From NCBI GenBank assembly GCA_026710425.1, contig JAPORB010000176.1, forward strand, positions 1 through 42,403: DNA of 42,403 nt, written 5' to 3'. The position numbers and the translations under genes were made by a program. Positions 19,269-28,693 of the stretch are shown here, in pieces. Numbering within the stretch: the first letter of the stretch is position 1; each line of letters starts with the position of its first letter. The stretch comes from Gammaproteobacteria bacterium. Lineage in GTDB: Bacteria; Pseudomonadota; Gammaproteobacteria; Pseudomonadales; Pseudohongiellaceae. Under the pieces are notes generated by a model. The model was not told the origin of the DNA, made no database searches, and was given only the letters and a program-made list of their open reading frames with translations.

Positions 19269-20041
19269 GTTTTGGTCGAACGTTGTGTGCAATTATTCGA
19301 ATCAATATTCCATTTGGTAGCCAACTGGAACGATGGATGTGTAATCTGACTGATTGCACTGGTAGCCCCGCATGAGCTATTCCATCAAATAAACTAGTAA
19401 TGGATTTACTATTGGAAACTATATTTCCCTCAAGATATGTCACATTTTTCCAAGTCCAGAAGGTGAACTTAGCATCCAATGCACTACTCATCAGCGCATT
19501 CGGGTGGCACGAACCTATAGTCCAGATAAGAGGTATACTATCTGCAAAGAAACCGTTGAATCCAACAATGATGGATCCTGGAAGAATATAAGCAAAAATG
19601 AGATAACTTTGAAAAAGCCAATTTTCAGTAAATAGTATTCAATTCTCTAGGCCAAGTTCAGATTTTCTAATATCATGACTCTGAAACCGACTCGCTTCTT
19701 GGGAAGGCTAAATATTAGCCAAACCGCTCGCGCGATGATTTGCCAAGCACCTAATTTAGACCAAAAACAGTTGATTAAGGAACTGTCTACTCCAGCCACT
19801 GTTAAAGTTGATGGTGTAAAGAGATTCAGCGATCTCGCAGAACACAGTAATGCGATAAGATCTGATTTTCATGGATATACTGGACGCGCATCTCTAAATA
19901 AGCATCAAACATATTAGATGGAGAATCAGTAATCTAAATGAGCAGAAAATTACAGATTGTGCCAACAAAAAATCATGACAGCTAACCGATGAAAGCAGTC
20001 ATAGGATGGTCAGTCCGACTGGGAGCTTTATATCTGATCAT
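19269..20041. other. intergenic, glnK to thioesterase
   Basis: No gene I can support. A forward frame at 19675-19917 (80 residues, starting MTLKPTRFLGRLN) and a minus-strand open frame of about 135 codons (19225-19640, with only an internal ATG) are the longest. Neither has a ribosome binding site or family resemblance. The stretch is AT-rich and looks decayed. Confidence 0.35.
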
Positions 20042-20467
20042 TCATGCGTTCTTACGAAGGGTAGTGATGGCATAAACCAGCTTGTTTCCTTGCAAATCAG
20101 TAAAAGTGCTGCCGACCAGGCAAGTGCTCCGACCGTTGCTGATGACTTCACCTCGCAACCTGAAACGCGGTCCCACAACAGGTGCTAAGTAATCAATTCG
20201 CATGTTCACCGTGGCCGACCAGGTGAAGTCAGAAGACTTCTGATAGAGGGTACGACAGGCATATAGTGAGATCATATCTACATAGGTGCCTGTAAATCCC
20301 CCAAACAGCTGATTTCTGGGATTAAGCAGATGCCTGGGCAAATGCGCCTCAACCTCCACCAATCCTGTTTCTTCGATCAGAATCTGCCAGCGTCCAGCTT
20401 CAACCAGGTCACCAGCATTATGTCCCGGACGCATGAACACAGGAGCATCATCATTGCTTACTGACAT
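20042..20467 (-). CDS. hotdog-fold acyl-CoA thioesterase (PaaI-like)
   Basis: A 141-residue hotdog-fold protein of the PaaI/4HBT type. It shows LLNPRNQLFGGFTGTYVDMI (the loop and central helix with the family's N-x-x-x-x-x-G-G pattern), ATVNMRIDYLAPVVGPRFRL and the final strand LVYAITTLRK. Such enzymes hydrolyse acyl- or aryl-CoA thioesters. It is followed upstream on the same strand by the metallo-hydrolase gene 94 bases away, so the two may share a transcript. The substrate is unknown. The usual aspartate of PaaI active sites seems to be the Asp in YVDMI, a tentative reading. Confidence 0.8.
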   Translation of the reverse strand: MSVSNDDAPVFMRPGHNAGDLVEAGRWQILIEETGLVEVEAHLPRHLLNPRNQLFGGFTGTYVDMISLYACRTLYQKSSDFTWSATVNMRIDYLAPVVGPRFRLRGEVISNGRSTCLVGSTFTDLQGNKLVYAITTLRKNA

Positions 20468-20561
20468 GGCAAGGTCTCTGTTAGCTCGATACTGGCTACA
20501 AAGCCATTAAAGTCAAACCATTGTATAGTGTCGAATCACATTGAGTGTCGTAGCAGACAGA

Positions 20562-21635
20562 TCATCTGCCACCCAGCAGATCATATATCCGCCTTACCGC
20601 CCTGGGATCGACACCGACACCTTGTATCTGAGGGTAATTCTGACTGTGAGCCGTCATATCAATGACTACCGCTGCTTCCTCCCAACTCACTCCCTGTTCA
20701 TACAAAACGGTGGTTTTTGTCCAGATGTCACGAAGATAAGCCTGGAAATTGTCTATGACCTTTTGTGATTTCATCACCGGACCATGACCAGGCAACCAAT
20801 AGTCAAATTCAAGTGTCTTCAGACCCTCAAGCGTGTTGGGCCATTCATCAACATGACCATCTCCCATATAGGATAAAAAAGGTAATAGCAGATCTCCGGT
20901 AAATAACACCCTCTCCTGCGGAAGGTAGACCACGACATCACCGCCGGTATGTGCTCGACCAAAATGCAGTAACTGAATTTCCCGACTACCATTGTCGACC
21001 ACCTGGAAAAGTGTCAATTTGGACTCCAGTGTAATATTGGGGGGTGTTGGTTGCACTTCAGGAATAGCATTCATGTAATCCTTCTGCACTCTCAACTGCT
21101 CCTCCAACTGCTGCCGCCTTTCAGAACTGGTGGCACCAGCCATCTCACGCTCAAGGATGGCGATCTGCGAAGGCACAGGATCTGAATAACTTTTGAAAGT
21201 GTTCTCTTCCAATACGCTACCCAGTTCACCGCTGAGCTTGCTGCGTGTAAACTCATGCCCGATAATTTCTATACCGTCCGGAAACGATTGGTTACCATGG
21301 GCATGATCAAAGTGATAATGGCTGTTAACCAGGTAGCGAACCGGCTTGTCGGTGATTGCTGACAATGAATCAATCAGAGCGCGGGCTGCTGCTGGTGTGA
21401 CATGAGAATCGACCACCAGGGTGTCGAAGGTCCCTGTCAATACCATGACATTACTCATGGTATATACCGATCCAGTGCCAGAACCATGCCAGACACCTTC
21501 CGCCACTTCCTCAAAGCGATGTGAGTCGGACTCCACTACCTTACCTTGCCCAAATATTGCAGGGCTGACCACCAATAGCACCCATGCAATCGCCATCAGG
21601 CAGGCTCGGTTTTTTTCTGTTCGGGTCGTTTCCAT
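20562..21635 (-). CDS. exported metallo-beta-lactamase-fold hydrolase
   Basis: A 357-residue MBL-fold protein with an N-terminal hydrophobic signal (LMAIAWVLLVVSPAIFGQG), so probably periplasmic. Metal ligands are in NSHYHFDHAHGN (His106-x-His108-x-Asp110-His111), GRAHTGGD (third histidine), FTGDLLLPF (bridging aspartate) and LPGHGPV (last histidine). A helical insert of about 60 residues (AILEREMAGATSSERRQQLE and around) lies between the first and third motifs. These features fit the broad group of exported MBL hydrolases that includes subclass-B3-like and quinoprotein-associated enzymes. Substrate is not predictable, and beta-lactam hydrolysis should not be assumed. Confidence 0.85.
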   Translation of the reverse strand: METTRTEKNRACLMAIAWVLLVVSPAIFGQGKVVESDSHRFEEVAEGVWHGSGTGSVYTMSNVMVLTGTFDTLVVDSHVTPAAARALIDSLSAITDKPVRYLVNSHYHFDHAHGNQSFPDGIEIIGHEFTRSKLSGELGSVLEENTFKSYSDPVPSQIAILEREMAGATSSERRQQLEEQLRVQKDYMNAIPEVQPTPPNITLESKLTLFQVVDNGSREIQLLHFGRAHTGGDVVVYLPQERVLFTGDLLLPFLSYMGDGHVDEWPNTLEGLKTLEFDYWLPGHGPVMKSQKVIDNFQAYLRDIWTKTTVLYEQGVSWEEAAVVIDMTAHSQNYPQIQGVGVDPRAVRRIYDLLGGR

Positions 21636-22013
21636 TAGTCTATTCCATACTCGTTCAATATTTATTGAATTTTCCCTTCACCTATTATCCTACCTGTTGA
21701 GGATCTTCTGTCCCAATATTTAGTCTGGTCAGACTTGCCAACAGTCTTGCTCATTCGCGTTAAGAACCATGAGCCTGTTCAAAGTCGGAGCATAACTCCC
21801 AACCAAGCTAAAGCTTGCCGGGTTTATTGTGTAGTTGACCAAGTGAGTGGCGAAAATAAGTATGCATAATGGCGAAACCTACCAACTCCAAGTTCAAAAT
21901 AATCCTATCTATTTGAAATTAATAAATATTATTTTTTGGCAGAGTTATTGCAAAGGACATGGTCACAAACTGCACATTGGTTACACTAGTTCATTGATTA
22001 AGAGGGATTCAAC
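21636..22013. other. divergent intergenic region
   Basis: This AT-rich stretch separates two divergent exported-protein genes and should hold both promoters. I see no well-spaced consensus promoter, no ECF motif with a -10 partner (a TGTAAC on the minus strand near 21985-21980 lacks it) and no gene. Confidence 0.35.
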
Positions 22014-22685
22014 ATGACCGACATCAACCATTCACTCCGCCTGTCCACCGCAGCTGTACTGGTGTTACTACTGGGCAGCTATGTTTTTGCTGGCAGAGTT
22101 TCCGCACAGGAGGAACAGGATATTTCTCAGGTTAATAGTGACATCAGCATCACAGCTGGAGAACAAACAGGGGATCTGTCCACGGTCAACGGTAGCATTA
22201 TCATCGCTGAGAGAGTCACTGCCGGAGAGGTATCAACAGTGAACGGCTCAATAACTTTGGATGACGAATCATCCACAGCCTTTGTTAAAACCATCAATGG
22301 AAGTATCAGTACCGGTACCAACGTTACCATAGATGGCTCATTGGAAACCGTAAACGGCAACATCTCCACCGACCGCAGCACCCAAATCATGGGATCCATA
22401 GAAACTGTCAATGGCAACCTTCATCTGCACCAGACTGAGGTGGCAGACGATGTGCAAACTACCCGTGGCAATATACTCATACTTGACGGAAGCCAAGTGA
22501 AAGGTGATGTGCTGTTTAGCGGCCACCGCAACTGGTGGAATCGACTCTTTGGCTTCAGTATCGGCAGACCTGAGTTGACCATTGATGCCAGTTCGGAAGT
22601 TGTGGGCAATATTCATCTTTATCACCCGGTTGACCTGAACGTCGCTGAAGGCTCGCTCCATGGTGAGGTGATCAAACATTATTAA
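22014..22685 (+). CDS. exported beta-solenoid-like repeat protein ('TVNGSI' repeats)
   Basis: A 223-residue protein with a signal peptide (AAVLVLLLGSYVFAGRVSAQ) and about six degenerate repeats of 18-19 residues centred on TVNGSI: STVNGSIII, STVNGSITL, KTINGSIST, ETVNGNIST, ETVNGNLHL and QTTRGNILI. Regular beta-rich repeats of this sort build a right-handed beta-helix, as in bactofilins and DUF4097-type proteins. The C-terminal 50 residues (HRNWWNRLFGFSIGRPE and after) are not repeats. The start is well supported by AGAGGGA eight bases before the ATG. Function is unknown; an envelope structural or adhesive role is a guess. Confidence 0.75.
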   Translation: MTDINHSLRLSTAAVLVLLLGSYVFAGRVSAQEEQDISQVNSDISITAGEQTGDLSTVNGSIIIAERVTAGEVSTVNGSITLDDESSTAFVKTINGSISTGTNVTIDGSLETVNGNISTDRSTQIMGSIETVNGNLHLHQTEVADDVQTTRGNILILDGSQVKGDVLFSGHRNWWNRLFGFSIGRPELTIDASSEVVGNIHLYHPVDLNVAEGSLHGEVIKHY

Positions 22686-23048
22686 GACAAACAATGCCAG
22701 ACTTCATTGACACTCGCAGTCAACTAACTAGTGTCTGGAACAAAACTCAATTTTCTAAGCTATCCTACTGAAACTAAAAGAAATAATTGGTATACTTAAT
22801 TTTGAAGATTGGTACGATTTTGGGTAGGGCAAGTACATTTTTATCACATCTGTGTAAAACCGCTAAATCTTCGTTTTGGGGACCTTTTAAATTATACTTA
22901 ATTTTCAAGGGTTTAAGCTCTGATTTGGGGTTTTTATTCAGACACTAACTAGAGAAGCCACTGACCATCAGCGAGGTCATTCCAGAGCAAAGTCCCTCCT
23001 TGGCAGTAACGGAGGGCCGGTTGCTCCGGTTATCAGTGGCAAAGCTTG
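22686..23048. other. intergenic region carrying the MITE-like element
   Basis: Apart from the 215-bp element at 22731-22945 there is no gene here. The two genes either side converge. Confidence 0.45.
22731..22945. mobile_element. MITE-like element with 6-bp target-site duplication
   Basis: A 215-bp AT-rich segment begins GTGTCTG and ends CAGACAC, with imperfect terminal inverted repeats over about 19 bases (14 matches by eye). It is flanked on both sides by TAACTA (22725-22730 and 22946-22951), a perfect 6-bp direct repeat as left by transposition. It has no transposase frame, so it would be a non-autonomous element moved in trans. Inside, a 13-base direct repeat (TATACTTAATTTT at 22791-22803 and 22893-22905) is seen. 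The transposase family is not recognised. Confidence 0.6.
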
Positions 23049-23627
23049 CTACAGCTCAACTCTTTCATAGTGGCCCATCAGCATGCCGGTGGCCAGAATA
23101 TGGCCATCCATGGCTTCCAGCAGTTGCTCCTTGTTCAATCCCGGCTCCAGACCCAACTCATTGTCCAAGGCATATACTCTGTAATGATAAGCATGCAGGT
23201 GACCGTTTGCCGGGGGCCGAGGACCGAAATAACCCGCACGATTCAGGCCATTGTTGCCATTGATCGCACCTTCAAGTCCCGCCACGCTAATCTGCACATC
23301 GTCTGACAAATCACCCGGCAGACCGGAAGCCGAAGCTGGAATGTTATAGACCACCCAGTGTACAAATGGCGATTCCATCATGCCAATTTCCACTACAACT
23401 GGATCATCGCAAATCAGAGCCAATTGCTGTGTGCCCTCAGGCAGGTTGGACCAGCCGATATCAATTGAGATGTTATCGCCATAGGCCGAGTTTTCCTCAG
23501 GAACCATGCCGTGATGTTCGAAAATTGAGCTGGTGACTGTGATGGTTTCGGGTACTTCCTGTGCCGAGGTTGCAGCTGCATATATCAAGCCGAGAGTGGC
23601 AAACAAGCAGATAATACTATTTTTCAT
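23049..23627 (-). CDS. exported PEBP / YbhB-YbcL family protein
   Basis: A 192-residue phosphatidylethanolamine-binding-protein fold of the bacterial YbhB/YbcL type, with a signal peptide (MKNSIICLFATLGLIYAAA, then TSAQ). Signatures are ISIDIGWSNLPEGTQQLALI, CDDPVV, SPFVHWVVYNIPA, YFGPRPPANGHLHAYHYRVYAL and the final GHYERVEL. The anion-binding pocket residues (Asp in CDDP, His in VHWVVYNI, GPRPP loop) are all present. I start at 23627, where AAAGGAAA precedes the ATG; an upstream ATG at 23672 would add a non-signal stretch. The role in bacteria is poorly known. Confidence 0.88.
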   Translation of the reverse strand: MKNSIICLFATLGLIYAAATSAQEVPETITVTSSIFEHHGMVPEENSAYGDNISIDIGWSNLPEGTQQLALICDDPVVVEIGMMESPFVHWVVYNIPASASGLPGDLSDDVQISVAGLEGAINGNNGLNRAGYFGPRPPANGHLHAYHYRVYALDNELGLEPGLNKEQLLEAMDGHILATGMLMGHYERVEL

Positions 23628-23753
23628 GAGATTTCCTTTGTTCAACTTTTGGTTGTGATATTTACTTTCCATTACGATTTTCTTCTTTTACATATTTGCT
23701 GAACTTATAGTTTTCAATCATTTGTCTCTAAGAACAGCAGCTCAATGCTTAGC

Positions 23754-25391
23754 TTACGCGAGTTCGACTTGCTCAGCCTTTTTGCGTAACAGGTATTTTT
23801 GAACTTTACCGGTACTGGTCTTGTTGATAGGACCAAATACAATCTTCTTTGGAATCTTGAAGCCAGCCATTTCCTGTCGGCAGTAGGCAATTAACTCATC
23901 AGTGCCCATGTTTTCTCCCGCCTTGAGACTCACAAAAGCACAGGGAACCTCGCCCCATTTTTCATCAGAACTGGCAACCACCGCCGCCTCCAGTATTTTT
24001 GGATGCTTGAACAGTATCGATTCCACCTCCAATGATGAAATATTTTCACCGCCAGAAATAATGATGTCCTTAGAACGGTCCTTGATCTGTGCATAACCAT
24101 CTTCATGCCATACTGCCAGATCACCAGAGTGAAACCAGCCCCCAGCAAAGGAATCCTCCGTAGTTTTTGGGTTTTTCAAATACCCCTTCATGGTCATGTT
24201 ACCACGCATAAATATTTCACCCATGGTTTTGCCATCTTGAGGTACCGGCTTCATAGTCTCGGGATCAGCAACCATCATCTCATCCTGAAGTGGTCCGCGC
24301 ACCCCCTGGCGCGCCAGCATTTCGGCGCGCTCATTCACGCTCAGTGCTTCCCATTCGGCCTGTGGCGCACACACAACACAAGGACCATAGGTTTCCGTGA
24401 GTCCGTACACATGAGTAACACTGAATCCCATGTTCTCCATGCCAGCGATTACAGCTGCTGGTGGTGCAGCACCCGCTGTCATCACCCGCACTTTCTGATG
24501 AATATCCTGCTTCATGACATCGGGGGCATTGATCAGTGTATTCAGCACGACCGGTGCTCCACAAAAATGAGTTACGCCATGCTGCTTAATGGCATCAAAG
24601 ATCGCTTGGTCCCGAACATGGCGCAGGCACACATTTGTCCCATTTACTGCTGCCAACGACCAGGGCCAACACCAACCATTGCAATGGAACATTGGCAGAG
24701 TCCAGAGATACACTGGATGGGATGTCATATCCCAGCTTAAAATATTGGAAACGGCGGCCAGGTAAGCCCCGCGATGATGAAAGACCACCCCCTTGGGATC
24801 GCCAGTGGTGCCGGAGGTGTAATTCAGGCTGATGGCAGACCATTCGTCGGAAATCTGGAAGCAACGAAAATTCGCATTTCCCATGGCCAGCACATCCTCA
24901 TAATTATGCTCGCCCAGTAACTCACCTCCGTCATAAAGAGAATCATCAATATCGATTACGACCGGCCTGTCCGGTAACATCTCCAGTGCTGCCTTAATGG
25001 TGTCGCTGTATTCCCTGTCAGTAAAAAGTACTTTGGTTTCAGCATGCTGCAATATGAAGGCGATAGCTTTGGCATCTAGCCTTACATTTAGCGCATTCAA
25101 CACAGCCCCGATCATGGGCACACCAAAATGGGCTTCAAACGTCTCGGGAGTGTTGGCCCCCATGAATGATACGGTATCTCCCTCTCCGATACCCATGCTG
25201 GCCAGACCCGAGGCCAGTCTGCAGCAGCGCTGGTAGGTTTGCGACCAGTTGAAACCTATGTTGCCATGAATGATTGACGGATGGTTGGGATAAACGCTGG
25301 CCGCACGCTCTAGAAAAGATAATGGGGTGAGCTGAGCGAAGTTGGCCGGATTCTGATCCAGAGACTGATTATAGATACTCGTGTCACTCAT
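23754..25391 (-). CDS. acyl-CoA synthetase (AMP-forming), AlkK/DmdB-like
   Basis: A 545-residue AMP-dependent ligase that activates a carboxylic acid to its CoA thioester. Motifs: the P-loop-like YTSGTTGDPKGVVFHHRG, MFHCNGWCWPW, VYGLTETYGPCVV, WFHSGDLAVWHEDGYAQIKDRSKD split over two contiguous motifs, and the C-terminal catalytic lysine in NKTSTGKVQKYLLR. The N-terminus (IYNQSLDQNPANFAQLTPLS) and the overall pattern are those of medium-chain fatty acyl-CoA ligases and the related 3-methylmercaptopropionyl-CoA ligases (DmdB). I start at the ATG at 25391; the frame is open to 25460. Which acid it uses cannot be decided by eye, and no DMSP-demethylation partner genes are in the window. Confidence 0.9.
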   Translation of the reverse strand: MSDTSIYNQSLDQNPANFAQLTPLSFLERAASVYPNHPSIIHGNIGFNWSQTYQRCCRLASGLASMGIGEGDTVSFMGANTPETFEAHFGVPMIGAVLNALNVRLDAKAIAFILQHAETKVLFTDREYSDTIKAALEMLPDRPVVIDIDDSLYDGGELLGEHNYEDVLAMGNANFRCFQISDEWSAISLNYTSGTTGDPKGVVFHHRGAYLAAVSNILSWDMTSHPVYLWTLPMFHCNGWCWPWSLAAVNGTNVCLRHVRDQAIFDAIKQHGVTHFCGAPVVLNTLINAPDVMKQDIHQKVRVMTAGAAPPAAVIAGMENMGFSVTHVYGLTETYGPCVVCAPQAEWEALSVNERAEMLARQGVRGPLQDEMMVADPETMKPVPQDGKTMGEIFMRGNMTMKGYLKNPKTTEDSFAGGWFHSGDLAVWHEDGYAQIKDRSKDIIISGGENISSLEVESILFKHPKILEAAVVASSDEKWGEVPCAFVSLKAGENMGTDELIAYCRQEMAGFKIPKKIVFGPINKTSTGKVQKYLLRKKAEQVELA

Positions 25392-25529
25392 TGGTTTATC
25401 GACCTTGCATATTGCGCCTGTGATATTTTGTTTCCAGTTGATGCCTTTTAATGCACCCAATCCGACGGGTCCTGTACTTGTGCCTACGGCCCGCTGTCGC
25501 CTATTACCAAAGCAAGGACTTCAGTGATC

Positions 25530-27233
25530 TCACATGAAATCCATATCACCAGCAGTCAACCACCAAGCACCCGCCAACTTATTCGCAGAGGGACCAGGAT
25601 TCCAGTTGTTACAGGGTATATTAATCCCCAGGGAATTCACAGTGCAGGAGTCCAGAGTCAACCGCTCCAGCCAACCACGGGTAATCCAGAACTTCATAGA
25701 CATCGCCTCGCTGGCTGCTGTAAGGCGGGCCGTCAATTCCAGGCTGAAGCGAAGCTCGTCCCAGGGACAAACTATATCCATCAACAAACACAAGTCCTCA
25801 TGTACTTTCATCACTACCAATGCCACTATTTGATTGCGATTGTTGAGCACAAAGCGACATTTGAACTGACCGCGCCTGGCAAACGGATGCTGTACATAAC
25901 GATGGTGCATATAACCGGAATCACGCAATCCAATAATGCCATTTGCAAAGCCAATTCGCATTTGCTGCCAGAGCGAATCCACACTTTTCCGGTGTTCGGG
26001 ATTATCAAGGTTGGCATCAATAAACATACCCTCAATTGAAGAGGAACTGAGGAAGGGTTCAGAAAAAACTACCTCCACGAACTCATCTGTTTTGCCATAA
26101 AGACCTAGACGCATGGCATATCGCATGACCTTTTGGTTGGGGAAACCGAAGCCAAGTAGATGCCAGACCGTATTGCCGACCTCTCGCTCTAAGAATGTAG
26201 CCGCTGTCTTGAAAAAAAGGCTTTTCCTGCCATAATGCCGTCGCCGACTGGGCAAAACCATAATATCGCAACACTGAATGGCCATGGCAAACTCACCAAA
26301 ATACTCAATCTGACGCGGCACACCCCCGTAAAAGGACATGACCTCTCCTCCTGCATGCTCCCGTATGACCACACTGTTATCACTGTCCGACGGATATTTC
26401 CAGATCCATAGTTCCTCGTCAAAGTCCACGCCAAAGCTGGCTTCAAACAATGGCCTGATCTCTGACAATGCCACCGAGTTGATACCTTCATACACAGCAT
26501 GAGGATAGTTATCTGTGGTATCGACCATTCGGATGAACTCAAGCAGACGAAAACAGCGACGCCCGCATTCAAACTCCTCTGCCATATGCGAAATGGTAAC
26601 CAGCAAAGCGTCCATGCGGATACTGTCCCAGTTCAATTGTCTGCAGAGCCGGGTACGGTCAGCCGTAAGGATTTGACTCAGTAATTCCAGCGAAGCCTTC
26701 GCCCCTTGTGAAAAGTCTTGCTGATGCAAGAGCGTATAGCCAAGGCGTTCGGCCTGTTGCAGCAGGGAGCTAAGGTTTGCCAGTTCCGAGTACTCAATGC
26801 GCGTATCATCCAGCAGGTTCTCACCAAACAGAACCAGCCGACCGTTGGCCTTGAGCCGATTGCGCAATTCAGTCAGTAATCCAAGTTGATCTCGATAAAG
26901 AATCGAACCCTCGATGATTGCTGCATCACAAAGCTCTGCGGCTGGTCGGCCAAGCCACTGTTCAGAGGCAATAGTGGCATGCCCTGCAGCGGCATACTCC
27001 TTTTGCATTAATCTTAAACTCGGGCCGGAAAAGAGCAGTTTGGCTGATGCAGGCAAGTGGCTATCAATGCAGAACCTGAGTTTAGCCAAAAAACTGAGTT
27101 GCGATGACCTCAAATCTTCAGGTTCGGGTTCGCAACCATAAAATAGGAGAGTTTGATCGGCGTGTTGCCCCAGCACTGCAAACAGAACTATTCGCAGATC
27201 CGCTGCTGCCTGTGGGTTAACTGATTTTTGCAA
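25530..27233 (-). CDS. large two-domain protein: methyltransferase-like N-terminus plus GNAT-like C-terminus
   Basis: A 567-residue protein. The N-terminal 230 residues look like a Rossmann-type, methyltransferase-like fold: LRIVLFAVLGQHADQTLLFYG, a helix, then AIIEGSILYRDQLGLLTELR followed by LKANGRLVLFGENLL. A clear SAM-binding glycine motif is missing. The C-terminal part reads as a GNAT-type acyltransferase: EIRPLFEASFGVDFDEELWI, WKYPSDSDNSVV, the strand VMSFYGGVPRQ, MVLPSRRRHYGRKSLFF near the acyl-CoA loop, and HLLGFGFPNQKVMRYAMRLG. It starts at a TTG (27233) with a weak GGAA. It is divergent from regB with a short shared promoter region and lies upstream of the acyl-CoA synthetase on the same strand. 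Function is unknown. Confidence 0.65.
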   Translation of the reverse strand: MQKSVNPQAAADLRIVLFAVLGQHADQTLLFYGCEPEPEDLRSSQLSFLAKLRFCIDSHLPASAKLLFSGPSLRLMQKEYAAAGHATIASEQWLGRPAAELCDAAIIEGSILYRDQLGLLTELRNRLKANGRLVLFGENLLDDTRIEYSELANLSSLLQQAERLGYTLLHQQDFSQGAKASLELLSQILTADRTRLCRQLNWDSIRMDALLVTISHMAEEFECGRRCFRLLEFIRMVDTTDNYPHAVYEGINSVALSEIRPLFEASFGVDFDEELWIWKYPSDSDNSVVIREHAGGEVMSFYGGVPRQIEYFGEFAMAIQCCDIMVLPSRRRHYGRKSLFFKTAATFLEREVGNTVWHLLGFGFPNQKVMRYAMRLGLYGKTDEFVEVVFSEPFLSSSSIEGMFIDANLDNPEHRKSVDSLWQQMRIGFANGIIGLRDSGYMHHRYVQHPFARRGQFKCRFVLNNRNQIVALVVMKVHEDLCLLMDIVCPWDELRFSLELTARLTAASEAMSMKFWITRGWLERLTLDSCTVNSLGINIPCNNWNPGPSANKLAGAWWLTAGDMDFM

Positions 27234-27349
27234 GTGAATGATTTTCCGAGAGTGAGGGAAGACTGCCAGAACGAAACACTATACTCTGCCAGTTGAGAAT
27301 TGCAACATAGTGCCTTCCCTTGATGCACAATTCGTTTAGAATAAAGCTT

Positions 27350-28684
27350 ATGCAACTTTCTGAACATACCAAATGGCTTGAAATAATTCTCCCAGGTGCC
27401 CGTGATCAGGTCACTCTGCCTCGCCAGGGTCTGCATCGGCTTTTGCTACTGCGTTCGCTGGTGACCGCGCTCAGCACACTGGGGCTCATTGCCTTGCAGC
27501 AATTCTCCTCGATCAGTCTCTCTCTCAATCTGGTGCTGATTTTAATGGCGGGGGTGGCACTAAGCATTGTGGTGGGAGTCTGGCGTCTGCGCGCGGCCTC
27601 GGTCATTAGCCATGGTGAGTTGTTCTGCCATTTACTGGCAGATGTTGCCATTCTGATTGTACTATTGCTGAATACGGGAGGTGCTAGTAACCCGCTTATA
27701 TCCTATCTTCTGGTGCTGTTGGCGGTAACTGCAACGTTGTTGCCACCAAGCTTTGTCTACAGTTTCTCACTTGGTGGCATCCTGGTCTATACCTACTTTC
27801 TTCTGCTGGAACTTGTTGGAGACCATGGAATGACCGACATGACAATGAATCAGGACACGGTGTTCGAATTGCATCTGGTAGGCATGTGGATCATCTTTGT
27901 GGTCAGTGCCATCCTGATCAGTGTTTTTCTCACACGTATGGCTACTGCAATTCGCGAGCGGGAAACCAATCTGGCCAAGGCCCGAGAAACCGAAATGCGC
28001 AACGAACAACTGGTTGCTATCGGCACCCTGGCAGCGGGTACTGCCCACGCCCTCGGCACCCCACTGTCCACCATGGCGGTGGTGCTGACTGACCTAGACA
28101 AGCTGGAGTCAAGACAACTGGCCAACAAACAGGTAAAGGAGGATCTATCCGTTCTCAAGCAGCAGGTCACCCGCTGCAAGGACTCTCTCAACCAACTTAT
28201 TCGTTATTACCACAAAGACAACCCGGCTGAGATTGAAAATGTCCAGGTGAGTGCCTTTATGAATGATATCAAGGACTACATCAACAACATTCACCCGTTG
28301 GCACAGGTCGATTTCGAGTTGGCCTGTGATTCCTCGACCGTAGTGGCTTTCGAATTGAGCGTTAAGCATGCCGTCATCAACATCATTGAAAATGGCATCA
28401 AGGCAGCCAGAAAAAAAGTCACCGTGACTTTTAGGGTTGATGCCAGAACACCGCAAAGCATTGAAATCTCAATCAACGATGATGGTCCCGGGATCCCATC
28501 TAGTATTATGGAAAACATGGGCGAACCTTTTCTCTCAACCCGAAAGGACAGCATGGGCCTTGGCATTTTTCTTGCCAATGCTGCGGTTCAACGCCTGGGT
28601 GGAACCATTGAGATGTTCAATCTAAAAATTGGCGGTGCCCTGACTCTGATCAGATTGCCACTGCCCCGAATTCAGAATGTCTAG
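27350..28684 (+). CDS. regB: RegB/PrrB-family redox-sensing histidine kinase
   Basis: A 444-residue histidine kinase with about six N-terminal membrane helices. The RegB signatures are the quinone-binding loop NTGGASNPLI in the membrane part (GG at about 110-111, NP at 114-115), the H-box GTAHALGTPLSTMA with His233, and a cysteine in QQVTRCKDSLNQL (Cys276) matching the redox-active cysteine of RegB. The ATPase domain has NIIENGIKAARK (N box), NDDGPGIP (G1) and GLGIFLANAAVQRLGG (G2). I prefer the ATG at 27350 (weak ribosome site); ATG 27323 is possible. It ends nine bases before regA. Orthologues control photosynthesis, respiration or nitrogen genes by redox state. Confidence 0.88.
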   Translation: MQLSEHTKWLEIILPGARDQVTLPRQGLHRLLLLRSLVTALSTLGLIALQQFSSISLSLNLVLILMAGVALSIVVGVWRLRAASVISHGELFCHLLADVAILIVLLLNTGGASNPLISYLLVLLAVTATLLPPSFVYSFSLGGILVYTYFLLLELVGDHGMTDMTMNQDTVFELHLVGMWIIFVVSAILISVFLTRMATAIRERETNLAKARETEMRNEQLVAIGTLAAGTAHALGTPLSTMAVVLTDLDKLESRQLANKQVKEDLSVLKQQVTRCKDSLNQLIRYYHKDNPAEIENVQVSAFMNDIKDYINNIHPLAQVDFELACDSSTVVAFELSVKHAVINIIENGIKAARKKVTVTFRVDARTPQSIEISINDDGPGIPSSIMENMGEPFLSTRKDSMGLGIFLANAAVQRLGGTIEMFNLKIGGALTLIRLPLPRIQNV

Positions 28685-28693
28685 GTAACGACC

